50,151 nt of DNA. Source: Paracoccaceae bacterium. Lineage in GTDB: Bacteria; Pseudomonadota; Alphaproteobacteria; Rhodobacterales; Rhodobacteraceae. The notes under the pieces are model-generated. The model made no database searches, had not been told where the DNA came from, and saw nothing but the letters and a program-made list of their open reading frames with translations. Shown here in pieces: positions 26,334 through 33,759 of this stretch. Both the position numbers and the translations under genes were made by a program. The stretch spans positions 1-50,151 of the forward strand of contig JAFGVZ010000078.1 in the NCBI GenBank assembly GCA_016937725.1, read 5' to 3'. The first letter of the stretch is position 1. Each line of letters starts with the position of its first letter.

Positions 26334-27353
26334 TCAGACCACGCCCGCGCGCAGGCAATCATGCAGGCGGATCATACCTCGCACCTGCTGCGCGTCATCG
26401 ACCACGCACAGCGCGTTGACCTTCTTGCTATTCATGACCGCTACAGCTTCGGATACCAGTGCCTCGGGAGCAATTGTTTTTGGGTTTCGTGTGGCAACAT
26501 CACGGGCGTGCCGCGTCATCAGCCCATCCATGTTGCGGCGCAAATCGCCATCGGTGATAATGCCTGTCAGCCGTGTGCCATCGACAATGATTGCCACGCC
26601 ATAGCCTGTGCCGGTCATGCGCACCAAGACATCCGACATGGGCGTGTCTTCCGTGACCAAGGGCAGCACATCTCCGGTATACATTAGGTCCGTGACGCGC
26701 AGGAATTGCGCGCCCAGCTTGCCGCCTGGGTGGAACAGATGAAAGCTCTCGGGGTCGAAGCCGCGCCGTTTCATAACGGCCACCGCCAGCGCATCCCCCA
26801 GCGCCATGCTCGCCGTGGTCGAGGTGGTGGGCGCCATGCCAATGGCGCAGGCTTCGGGAACATCTGGCAAACACAGCACAATATCCGCCGCCCGGCCCAA
26901 GGTGCTGTCTGGTGCGCGGGTGATTGCAATGAGAGGGATTGCAAAGCGCCGCGTGTAGCTGATTACATCGCTCAGTTCACGCGACTCGCCCGAATTGGAC
27001 AGCAAGATGCAGCAATCTTCCTGCGTGATCATGCCCAGATCGCCATGGCTGGCTTCGGATGCGTGGACGAAATGCGCGGGGGTTCCGGTAGAAGCAAAGG
27101 TCGCCGCCATCTTGCGCCCGACATGGCCGGATTTGCCGATGCCGACCACGATCAGGCGCCCTTTCAACAAGGTCAGCCGTTCGACCGCTTCGGCAAATTG
27201 CGCGCCCAGCGTTGCGGCCATCAGGTCAAGTGCGCGCGCTTCGGTGCGCAGCACTTCGCGACCTGCGGCGATTGCATCCTCGATTGTTTTCAGCGGCACC
27301 GGCGCGACCTCTTGTGTTGCATACCCGCGACTTACCGCGCCGCTTGTTGCCAA
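26334..27353 (-). CDS. kdsD: Arabinose-5-phosphate isomerase (KpsF/GutQ/KdsD family)
   Basis: About 339 residues. It interconverts ribulose-5-phosphate and arabinose-5-phosphate, the first step of Kdo synthesis. The SIS domain (residues about 35-190) shows GKSGHVGRKMAATFASTGTPA, HGDLGMI and LSNSGES. APTTSTTASMALGDALAVA and HPGGKLG follow. Two CBS domains fill the C-terminal third, and the LRAGVV end matches E. coli KdsD. No ATG is available near the expected start; the TTG at 27353 is the longest option and the true start is uncertain. Confidence 0.87.
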   Translation of the reverse strand: MATSGAVSRGYATQEVAPVPLKTIEDAIAAGREVLRTEARALDLMAATLGAQFAEAVERLTLLKGRLIVVGIGKSGHVGRKMAATFASTGTPAHFVHASEASHGDLGMITQEDCCILLSNSGESRELSDVISYTRRFAIPLIAITRAPDSTLGRAADIVLCLPDVPEACAIGMAPTTSTTASMALGDALAVAVMKRRGFDPESFHLFHPGGKLGAQFLRVTDLMYTGDVLPLVTEDTPMSDVLVRMTGTGYGVAIIVDGTRLTGIITDGDLRRNMDGLMTRHARDVATRNPKTIAPEALVSEAVAVMNSKKVNALCVVDDAQQVRGMIRLHDCLRAGVV

Positions 27354-27416
27354 GTCAATTGCGGGTGCGCCGCTTTCGGCTTGGGGTGCCGCGCGAAATC
27401 GCGCTAAGGCAATGGG

Positions 27417-27770
27417 ATGGAACTGACACTTACCTCTGTCCTTGCGGTTTTCCTTGGTGGTGCCTTGGGTGGGGTCGCGCGGGCTTGGATATCCGCCAAG
27501 GTCGTTGGGCCTGTGGGGATATTGCTTGTTAATGTGTCCGGCAGTTTCGCCTTGGGCCTGTTGGCCGGGTTTGCCACGCAGTCCAGCCTGCTTTGGCTGG
27601 TTTTGGCAACGGGCGTTCTGGGGGCCTTCACGACCGTGTCCAGCTTCGCCTTGCTCAGCGTTCAGATGTGGGGGGCAGGGCGCAAGAAGCGTGCGTCGGG
27701 CTACGTGGTGATGTCGGTTCTATCGTCGGTTTGTGCGGTTGGCCTTGGGTTTTGGGTGGCTGCCCCGTGA
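27417..27770 (+). CDS. crcB: CrcB/Fluc fluoride channel subunit 1
   Basis: A 117-residue protein with four membrane helices. Signatures are FLGGALGGVARAW, NVSGSFALGLLAG (conserved Asn/Gly/Ser) and GVLGAFTTVSSFA (the TTxS break that holds the central sodium and pore Phe). It exports fluoride as a dimer. Its stop overlaps the next crcB start, which points to a paired, probably heterodimeric channel. No fluoride riboswitch is apparent in the 63-base leader. Confidence 0.87.
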   Translation: MELTLTSVLAVFLGGALGGVARAWISAKVVGPVGILLVNVSGSFALGLLAGFATQSSLLWLVLATGVLGAFTTVSSFALLSVQMWGAGRKKRASGYVVMSVLSSVCAVGLGFWVAAP

Positions 27771-28114
27771 TGGTCTGGGTTGCCTTTGGCGCGGGTCTGG
27801 GCGCGGGTCTGCGCGCTGCTTTGGCCGTAGCGCTGCCCCTTGCGGGCAGTCTGGGCGCAAACGCGGCCGGGTCACTTCTGATCGGCTTCCTGGCCGCGTT
27901 GCCGCTGTCGGCCCGCATGCGGGCTTTTGCCATGACGGGCTTTTGCGGCGGGTTCACTACCTTTTCGCTGTTCGGGTTCGAAGTGATTACCCTGCTGCAA
28001 GCGGATGCGGTGGCCTTTGCGGCATTCTATGTTGCAACCACGCTGGCCTTGTCCTTGGGTGGGGTCGCGCTGGGGCTATGGGTTGGGCGTAGGCTGGTGC
28101 GCCGCCGTGCGTAA
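27770..28114 (+). CDS. crcB: CrcB/Fluc fluoride channel subunit 2
   Basis: A 114-residue second Fluc protein. GAGLGAGLRAAL, GANAAGSLLIGFLAAL (conserved Asn) and GFCGGFTTFSLFGFE are the four-helix family blocks. The start is ATG 27770, sharing one base with the stop of copy 1 (TGATG); GTG 27767 is an alternative. The charge pattern at its ends (ARG-rich C-terminus GRRLVRRRA) differs from copy 1, consistent with opposite insertion of the two subunits. Confidence 0.87.
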   Translation: MVWVAFGAGLGAGLRAALAVALPLAGSLGANAAGSLLIGFLAALPLSARMRAFAMTGFCGGFTTFSLFGFEVITLLQADAVAFAAFYVATTLALSLGGVALGLWVGRRLVRRRA

Positions 28115-28115
28115 T

Positions 28116-28146
28116 GAAACAGGGGGCCTGCGCGGCCCCCTGTTTC
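28116..28146. terminator. Strong bidirectional terminator, crcB / fabB
   Basis: GAAACAGGGGGCC - TGCGC - GGCCCCCTGTTTC is a perfect 13-pair stem starting one base after the crcB stop and 21 bases from the fabB stop. The A/T pairs at the base act as the tract in both directions. Confidence 0.85.
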
Positions 28147-28166
28147 AACGATCTCGGGACCGCCTG

Positions 28167-29396
28167 TCAGCCGCGATAGGCGCTGAAGAGCAGGGTCGCA
28201 TTGGTGCCACCAAAGCCGAAACTGTTGGACAGGACCGAATCCAATTCCACATCTTCAACCAGCGCGGTTGCAATTTCGTCCGCATGGATCGCCGGGTCCA
28301 GTTCGGTCACATTGGCGGATGCGGTGATGAATTTACCCTGCATCATCAGCAGCGAATAGATCGCCTCATGCACGCCAGTCGCGCCGAGGCTGTGACCAGT
28401 CAACGACTTGGTCGACGAGATGGGCGGCACATGGCCTTCGCCCCAGATGCGGCGGATCGCCTCTACTTCCGTTACATCACCCGCGACGGTCGAGGTGCCG
28501 TGCGCATTGATATAGCTGACCTTACGGCCTTCGGGCAGGGTGCCAAGCGCTAGCCGCATGGACCGCTCGCCGCCCTCGCCCGAGGGGGCGACCATGTCAT
28601 GCCCGTCAGATGTGGCGCCGTAACCTGTGACTTCTGCATAAATCTTGGCGCCGCGTGCTTTGGCATGTTCCAGTTCTTCGAGAACCAGCATCCCACCGCC
28701 ACCGGCAATGACGAATCCGTCGCGCGTGGCATCAAAGGCGCGGGCGGCGGTTTCGGGGGTGTCGTTATACTTGGACGACATCGCGCCCATCGCGTCGAAC
28801 AGGCAGGACAGCGTCCAGTCCAGTTCTTCGCCCCCGCCCGCGAAAACGATATCTTGCTTGCCCATCTGGATCAGCTCAGCGGCATTGCCGATGCAATGCG
28901 AAGAGGTCGAGCAGGCCGAGGTAATCGAGTAATTCACACCCTTGATCTTGAAGGGCGTCGCCAGACAAGCTGAATTCGTGGACGACATGCAGCGCGTGAC
29001 CATGAACGGCCCCATACGCTTGGGGCTGCCTTTTTCGACCACGATTTTATGCGCCTGAAACAGGTTTGATGTGGACGGCCCGCCCGAGCCAGTCACAAGC
29101 CCGGTGCGCGGGTTGGAGATGTCGCTCTCTTCCAGCCCGGCATCGGCAATCGCCTGCTGCATGGACAGGAAATTATACGCAGCCCCCGGACCCATGAACC
29201 GCAGGTCGCGCTTGTCGATATGGTCTTCCAGAACGATCTTGGGTTCGCCCTTTACCTGGCTGCGGAAGCCGTGCTCGGCATATTCCGGGGCAAAGACAAT
29301 GCCAGAGCGGCCCTTGCGCAGGCTGTCCGACACTTCTTCGGCGCTGTTTCCGATGGGCGAGATAACACCCAGACCTGTAATGACCACGCGACGCAT
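28167..29396 (-). CDS. fabB: 3-oxoacyl-ACP synthase I FabB
   Basis: A 409-residue condensing enzyme that elongates unsaturated acyl chains. The catalytic Cys162 is in SITSACSTSSHCIG. The two His are in NAHGTSTVAGD and TKSLTGHSLGATG. The N-terminal RRVVITGLGVISPIGN start is typical. ATG 29396 is preferred, with AAGGGGGG about 7 bases upstream. It partners with fabA, normally adjacent in this family of bacteria, but here two unrelated genes lie between. Confidence 0.93.
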   Translation of the reverse strand: MRRVVITGLGVISPIGNSAEEVSDSLRKGRSGIVFAPEYAEHGFRSQVKGEPKIVLEDHIDKRDLRFMGPGAAYNFLSMQQAIADAGLEESDISNPRTGLVTGSGGPSTSNLFQAHKIVVEKGSPKRMGPFMVTRCMSSTNSACLATPFKIKGVNYSITSACSTSSHCIGNAAELIQMGKQDIVFAGGGEELDWTLSCLFDAMGAMSSKYNDTPETAARAFDATRDGFVIAGGGGMLVLEELEHAKARGAKIYAEVTGYGATSDGHDMVAPSGEGGERSMRLALGTLPEGRKVSYINAHGTSTVAGDVTEVEAIRRIWGEGHVPPISSTKSLTGHSLGATGVHEAIYSLLMMQGKFITASANVTELDPAIHADEIATALVEDVELDSVLSNSFGFGGTNATLLFSAYRG

Positions 29397-29468
29397 CGGC
29401 GTCCCCCCTTTTAGCATTGGCGCTGGACTGTCTAGGCTAGGCAGGGCGTCAAAGCAAGCCGCAAGCGG

Positions 29469-30806
29469 CTAGTGCCGCAACATCGCTCGGGCAACGTTGA
29501 GGCCCGACAGATAGGCACCATGTGCAGTTCCAAAATAATCCGGCTCCGTCGCCTCGCCCGCGAACCAGAGCGCGCCATCCCAATCCGGTCCGGCAAGATC
29601 GCGGCGCGTCTGCGGCCCGGTGCCGACCGCGTTGAAGCTGTAGCTGCCCAAGCTGAACGGGTCATGCCCCCAACGCGTGATCTGTGCCGCGATCGGTTTG
29701 GGGAATCCGCTGCTGAACATGGCGCGCAGGGCATCATGCGCGGCGGCAATAGTGGCGCGGTCGTCAAGGTTCTCGATCTTGGCTGCCTGTGTCGCGGCGT
29801 TGAAGCCCAGCAACACCGGCGCGCGTAGCGCCCGCGCCATGGATACCCATTCGGCCCAGATCCCGGATTCTGGCCCAAGCCAGCCAATCCAATCTACGTC
29901 ATCAGGCCAATCAATGCGGTCAAAGCGCAGGAAGCACTTGTTCAACAGCCCCATGCGCAGGCCCGCGATGGCCGCCAAGCGCGCAGGCGCAAGCGGTTCG
30001 GAAAAGGTGATATGACCTGCGCGCAGCACCCCAAGGGGCAATGTGCAGACAATGCGGTCTGCTGCAATGCGTGTGCCATCGCCAAGGGTGACATATCCCG
30101 GCGCGATCTTGGTGACATTCGAACGCAACCGAATGTCCAGCCCCTTGGATAAATACGTCGTGATTGCGTCATACCCCATGGGAAACAGCACTTCAGCGCC
30201 ACTATAGGCTTTGCCCGCATCGCCATACCAAGCTGAAAGCTGCATCGCGGCCCCGCCATATTCGTGCTCTAGGGTCGAGTTTACCAAATAGGCAACCTCA
30301 CGGCGCAAGGTTGCATCGGCGCGCTGCCATTCGGGCAATCCCTCGAGTGCGGCCTGCACAGAGATGTCATCTTCCAGCCGCTCTGCCCGGGCCAACGCGC
30401 GGCGCAATAGCTGTTCGGCCCGGTCAAGATCCGGGTCGATCCTGTCCCCCGTGCGGTCCAGCAGCAATGCCGCGTCATAGCTGGTCGGCACCACTTTTGC
30501 CCCAGCAGCTTGTGCCAAATCGGTGATCGGGTTGTCCGTGACCCCATGTATCCAGCTTGCGCCCAAATCCATCGGCAAATCTTGCCACAGGCGCGAGCTG
30601 TGAAGGCGCCCGCCAATGCGATCACGTGCCTCCAGCACCATGACGCGGTGTCCAGCAGCTGACAGTTGCCGTGCCGCCGCCAAGCCCGACAGCCCGGCCC
30701 CGATGACCAAAGTCAAATTCGTCGGGACCGCCAAAGCTAGGCTTGGCGCGGCACTTGCCAAAGCAAAGGCCGAGAGCACTTGCCGCCGTGTCAGCCGCGC
30801 GCGCAT
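29469..30806 (-). CDS. Tat-exported flavin amine oxidase
   Basis: A 445-residue FAD amine oxidase. LTRRQVLSAFALASAAPSLALA is a twin-arginine signal. LVIGAGLSGLAAARQLSAAGH plus EARDRIGGRL is the FAD-binding fold. LGASWIHG and the C-terminal WFAGEATEPDYFGTAHGAYLSG complete the monoamine/polyamine oxidase pattern. ATG 30806 begins the Tat signal; the longer ORF overlaps the regulator gene. Only 19 bases separate it from the Rrf2-type gene, so the two form an operon. Likely a periplasmic oxidase of polyamines or amines; the substrate is unknown. Confidence 0.82.
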   Translation of the reverse strand: MRARLTRRQVLSAFALASAAPSLALAVPTNLTLVIGAGLSGLAAARQLSAAGHRVMVLEARDRIGGRLHSSRLWQDLPMDLGASWIHGVTDNPITDLAQAAGAKVVPTSYDAALLLDRTGDRIDPDLDRAEQLLRRALARAERLEDDISVQAALEGLPEWQRADATLRREVAYLVNSTLEHEYGGAAMQLSAWYGDAGKAYSGAEVLFPMGYDAITTYLSKGLDIRLRSNVTKIAPGYVTLGDGTRIAADRIVCTLPLGVLRAGHITFSEPLAPARLAAIAGLRMGLLNKCFLRFDRIDWPDDVDWIGWLGPESGIWAEWVSMARALRAPVLLGFNAATQAAKIENLDDRATIAAAHDALRAMFSSGFPKPIAAQITRWGHDPFSLGSYSFNAVGTGPQTRRDLAGPDWDGALWFAGEATEPDYFGTAHGAYLSGLNVARAMLRH

Positions 30807-30825
30807 GGCCCCGATGCCACGCGCA

Positions 30826-31293
30826 TTAAACGGTTTGAGGGGTGCAGCTTTGCATGTCTGGCGCCATCGCCAGCAATTCCCGCAACCCGCAATTGCCACG
30901 CACAAGGTCTTGCAGCGTGATCATGTCCAGTTCGTGGTAAAAGGCTTCGAGCGCGCGCTTGATGTAATTGCGCAGGCGGCAGGCGCTGATCAGGGGGCAG
31001 GTATTGCCATCGGGCGAAAAGCATTCCGCAAAGGGGGTGCCCGCTTCGAACACGCGAAACACTTCGCCGATGGAAATGTCGTTTCCGTCCTTGGCCAGTT
31101 TCAAACCGCCCCCGCGCCCGCGCAGCGTGTCGACATAGCCATGTTCTTGCAGCGTGTGCACCACTTGCAGCAAATGATGCACAGAGGCATTGCAACGCTC
31201 TGCAATATCGGCAGTGCGCAGCTTTTCGCCGTCATTGATCCCGCAGGTCATTAAGACTCGCAGGGCCAGATTGGTTCGTGTCGTCAGGCGCAT
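30826..31293 (-). CDS. Rrf2-family regulator, NsrR-like
   Basis: A 155-residue regulator with an N-terminal winged helix (RLTTRTNLALRVLM, IAERCNASVHHLLQVVHTLQEHGYV, RGRGGGLKLAK). Three cysteines (91, 99, 105) sit in the Fe-S cluster loop, with the NsrR-like end CPLISACRLR. NsrR senses nitric oxide through this cluster; RirA and IscR are alternatives. ATG 31293 follows AAGGAAGG. A near-perfect FNR-type box lies 52-65 bases upstream. It probably controls the downstream amine oxidase or a wider nitrosative response. Confidence 0.8.
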   Translation of the reverse strand: MRLTTRTNLALRVLMTCGINDGEKLRTADIAERCNASVHHLLQVVHTLQEHGYVDTLRGRGGGLKLAKDGNDISIGEVFRVFEAGTPFAECFSPDGNTCPLISACRLRNYIKRALEAFYHELDMITLQDLVRGNCGLRELLAMAPDMQSCTPQTV

Positions 31294-31344
31294 AGGTTCC
31301 AGCCTTCCTTTTGTCTTTGTCTAACCGGGATTGCGGGAAAAGTC

Positions 31345-31358
31345 CTGATCTGGATCAA
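31345..31358. promoter_or_regulatory. FNR/Crp-type box upstream of the NsrR-like gene
   Basis: CTGAT-CTGG-ATCAA matches TTGAT-N4-ATCAA in 9 of 10 positions. It lies 52-65 bases before the regulator start, suited to activation, and 47 bases past the fabA stop. FnrL or an NO-responsive Crp/FNR protein are candidates. Confidence 0.55.
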
Positions 31359-31405
31359 ATTATGACAAAAACAGCAAGCCTTAGGGCCAAGCCTGTCCGT
31401 CATGG

Positions 31406-31915
31406 TTAGCCTTCGGACAGCGCGACCTTCATGTCTTTGACTTGATAGATCACCTCGCCATCGGCTTCCACAATGCCATCAGCCACGCCCATGGTCAGCC
31501 GTCGCGTCTGGATCGCTTTGGTGAAATCAACCTTGTAGGTCAGCATCTTGCGATCCGGGCGGACCATGCCTGTCAGCTTGACCTCTCCCACGCCAAGCGC
31601 GTAGCCGCGCCCGGTCCAGCCGCGCCAACCAAGATTGAAGCCGGTCAATTGCCAAAGCCCATCCAGCCCAAGGCAACCGGGCATGATCGGGTTGCCGGGA
31701 AAGTGACATTCAAAAAACCACAAATCGGGAGTGATGTCGAATTCCGCTACCACATGGCCCTTGCCGTGCAGGCCGCCATCGGACGAGATGTCGGTGATGC
31801 GATCCATCATCAACATGGGCGGCGCGGGCAATTGCGCATTGCCGGGGCCGAACAATTCGCCACGGGCGCAGGCCAGCAGACCTTCCTTGTCGAACGATGT
31901 CGGGAATTGAGACAT
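31406..31915 (-). CDS. fabA: 3-hydroxydecanoyl-ACP dehydratase/isomerase FabA
   Basis: A 169-residue hot-dog enzyme that introduces the cis double bond in anaerobic-type unsaturated fatty acid synthesis. Active site His71 is in FFECHFPGNPIMPG, with Asp85 in GLDGLWQ. ATG 31915 has AGGAGAG about 7 bases upstream; the much longer open frame upstream overlaps the irr promoter region and is not used. It is divergent from irr. The usual partner fabB is separated by the regulator and amine oxidase genes. Confidence 0.93.
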   Translation of the reverse strand: MSQFPTSFDKEGLLACARGELFGPGNAQLPAPPMLMMDRITDISSDGGLHGKGHVVAEFDITPDLWFFECHFPGNPIMPGCLGLDGLWQLTGFNLGWRGWTGRGYALGVGEVKLTGMVRPDRKMLTYKVDFTKAIQTRRLTMGVADGIVEADGEVIYQVKDMKVALSEG

Positions 31916-32051
31916 GGGAAACTCTCCTGTTGCGGCGAAACGCGGGTCGAACGGGCATATCACCCTCATTTGAGCCACTGCAAGAGCGTGTGGCGCAAGC
32001 TGCGACCTGTTTTCATTTGAAATCTGCTGAAAGCGCGCGTATCTAAGGAAT

Positions 32052-32489
32052 ATGGATACAAGTTTCGCAGATATCACCGATCGTTCGATGGAATTGGGTG
32101 CAAGCTGGCTGTCGCGTGCGCAAGTGCGACCGACCAAGCAGCGCCTGTCCTTGGCTAGCCTGCTGGTGGGCGATGGGTGTGACCGCCATGTGACCGCTGA
32201 AGGGTTGTTCATGGCCGCCAAGGAAAAGGGCGAAAGCGTTTCGCTGGCCACGGTCTACAACACGCTGCGCGCGTTTTGCGAGGCGGGACTGATGACCGAA
32301 ATTACGGTCGATGGTCAAAAATCCTATTTTGATACCTGCACTGACGATCACCCGCATTTCTTCTGGGAAGATACGCAAGACCTAAGCGATGCGCCTGCGT
32401 CTGAACTTGAAATCGCCCGTTTGCCTGCGGCGCCGAAGGATGCAGAGATTACGCGCGTTGACGTTATCATCCGGGTGCGTCGCAGCTAA
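32052..32489 (+). CDS. irr: Iron response regulator Irr (Fur family)
   Basis: A 145-residue Fur-superfamily protein. The winged helix includes RPTKQRLSLASLLV and SLATVYNTLRAFCEAGLM. The metal/heme-sensing stretch contains DDHPHFFWED in place of the Fur HHHHH loop, as in rhodobacterial Irr. AAGGA precedes the ATG. In this group Irr governs iron and heme genes and is often next to fabA, as here. Heme-regulatory motifs are not evident, so signalling may differ from Bradyrhizobium Irr. Confidence 0.87.
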   Translation: MDTSFADITDRSMELGASWLSRAQVRPTKQRLSLASLLVGDGCDRHVTAEGLFMAAKEKGESVSLATVYNTLRAFCEAGLMTEITVDGQKSYFDTCTDDHPHFFWEDTQDLSDAPASELEIARLPAAPKDAEITRVDVIIRVRRS

Positions 32490-32516
32490 TCACGCCACCT
32501 TTGCCGAGGGTCAGAG

Positions 32517-32545
32517 AGCGCGCCCCAGCAATGTAGGCGCGTTTT
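32517..32545 (+). terminator. Intrinsic terminator after irr
   Basis: AGCGCGCC / GGCGCGTT (with one G-T pair) and an 11-base loop, then TT. It lies between the convergent irr and nudix genes. Confidence 0.6.
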
Positions 32546-32572
32546 GCGTTAGACGAGTGCCACGCGAATGGG

Positions 32573-33028
32573 TCACAAATCCGCCAGTAAGCTAGCCAAA
32601 CCCTTCGTTTCGACCATTTTGCTGGCTTTCTTCGGACTGACCCAGCGGCGGGTGCGAATTCCGGCTTCTGGGTAAGTGTCGCTGACCTCTGTCACAGTCA
32701 GCCGAAATACTTGCGCGCGGCATTGCACAGGCAAGCCGCTCTGTTTGATCTTGGCGTAATCGAACGCGCCCATCGGCTGGGTTTCAATTATGCCGCGAAT
32801 ACCCCCTTCTTCCCAAGCTTCTTGAGCTGCGGCTTCTGACAGGGTCAGGCCATCAATGGGCCAGCCTTTCGGGATCATCCACAATTTACGCGTCAAGGTC
32901 TGGATCAGTAGCACCTCTGTCCCGTCTGGCCCGTCGCGCAGACACAGGGCCGCGACCTGTGTGAATGAGGGGCGCACGACATTCAGGGCACGTTTCAGTA
33001 TCTTTTTAGGGCTGTTTTCCGCGTTCAT
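32573..33028 (-). CDS. Nudix hydrolase
   Basis: A 151-residue protein. The Nudix box is degenerate, GLTLSEAAAQEAWEEGG: the catalytic EExxG core is kept but the Arg before Glu is Gln. KLWMIPKGWP precedes it, as in DIPP-like (diphosphoinositol polyphosphate/diadenosine) members. ATG 33028 has GAGGAA upstream. A TTG start overlapping the arfB stop (33097) would give a coupled, longer form. Substrate unknown. Confidence 0.8.
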   Translation of the reverse strand: MNAENSPKKILKRALNVVRPSFTQVAALCLRDGPDGTEVLLIQTLTRKLWMIPKGWPIDGLTLSEAAAQEAWEEGGIRGIIETQPMGAFDYAKIKQSGLPVQCRAQVFRLTVTEVSDTYPEAGIRTRRWVSPKKASKMVETKGLASLLADL

Positions 33029-33093
33029 ATGCTCGGTTCCTCGCTCAACGCCCCGTGTGTTGGAAGATTGTATCAGTTTTATGACAAACCGCG

Positions 33094-33510
33094 TCAATCC
33101 CCAGTCGGTGTTGCGCGACCCGCTTTTATGCTTGCGCGATGGGCTTTTGCGTCCAGACGGCGGCGCTTGCTGGCCAAGGTCGGGCGTGTGGCGATGCGGG
33201 GCTTGGGCCGTTTGGTGGCCTCTAGGATCAGGTCCGCCAAGCGGGCGCGCGCGATTTCACGATTGCGGGCTTGGCTGCGCGTATCTTCAACCCGCAGCAC
33301 GACTGCGCCGTCCTGTGTCCAGCGTCGTCCGGCCAGCCGTTTCAGGCGTGTTTTGACCGAGTCTGGCAGGTTCGGGCTGCGTTCTGCTTCGAACCGCAAT
33401 TCCACGGCGGTCGAGACCTTGTTCACATTCTGCCCGCCCGGCCCTTGCGCACGGGTGAATGTCTCGGTCAGTTCCCAGTCTTGCAGGGTAATTTCGGCGT
33501 TAATGCGCAT
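33094..33510 (-). CDS. arfB: Ribosome rescue peptidyl-tRNA hydrolase ArfB
   Basis: A 138-residue release-factor-like protein with a GGQ motif (RAQGPGGQNVNKVSTAVELR, residues about 20-40) but no codon-recognition domain. A basic C-terminal tail (KRPKPRIATRPTLASKRRRLDAKAHR) would enter the empty mRNA channel of stalled ribosomes. No clear ribosome-binding site is seen before ATG 33510. A hairpin and a candidate leader ORF lie upstream, which may mean regulated translation. Confidence 0.9.
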   Translation of the reverse strand: MRINAEITLQDWELTETFTRAQGPGGQNVNKVSTAVELRFEAERSPNLPDSVKTRLKRLAGRRWTQDGAVVLRVEDTRSQARNREIARARLADLILEATKRPKPRIATRPTLASKRRRLDAKAHRASIKAGRATPTGD

Positions 33511-33533
33511 TGAGTATCGCTTGGTTAATCGAA

Positions 33534-33560
33534 AGGGCCGCCCAAATTTTGGACGGCCCT
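33534..33560 (-). terminator. Hairpin before arfB, possible attenuator/terminator
   Basis: AGGGCCGTCC / GGGCGGCCCT pairs over ten positions with one mismatch and a 7-base AT loop, then TTTCGATT on the minus strand, 24 bases before the arfB start. It may end the small upstream transcript. Confidence 0.5.
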
Positions 33561-33632
33561 AAACGAGCTTCAGGAGATGGAGCCAAATTAGAGCATGGCC
33601 CAATCAGAAGGGGTTCCCCATCGGGGCTGCCG

Positions 33633-33689
33633 TCAGGTTTTGCCCCCTATGACTGTCTTCGCACCTCTCTCCAACATCACTCTAGACAC
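33633..33689 (-). CDS. Candidate 18-codon leader/small ORF
   Basis: The reading frame MSRVMLERGAKTVIGGKT starts at GTG 33689. A near-perfect AAAGGAGGTG ribosome-binding sequence lies 7 bases upstream, the best in the window; an in-frame ATG at 33707 lies before that site. A TTGACA hexamer at 33753-33748 may be its -35 element, just after the transporter stop. Around and after the stop, GGGGC, GCCCC and GGGG tracts can form mutually exclusive pairs, followed by the hairpin at 33560-33534. This arrangement resembles a small expressed gene or a leader of arfB. Function is unknown and coding is unproven. Confidence 0.4.
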   Translation of the reverse strand: MSRVMLERGAKTVIGGKT

Positions 33690-33759
33690 TGGACCACCTC
33701 CTTTCATTGCGTTGCTGTTATGAGGATGGTGGCACATATTTTGTGTTTGTCAAAAGAAA

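Noticed and set aside
27354..27416. Fluoride riboswitch before crcB
   Set aside because: The 63-base gap shows no matching pseudoknot pattern and is shared with the divergent kdsD start.
31406..32251. Extended FabA starting at 32251
   Set aside because: The extension overlaps irr on the other strand, lacks family similarity and passes a good ribosome-binding site for ATG 31915.
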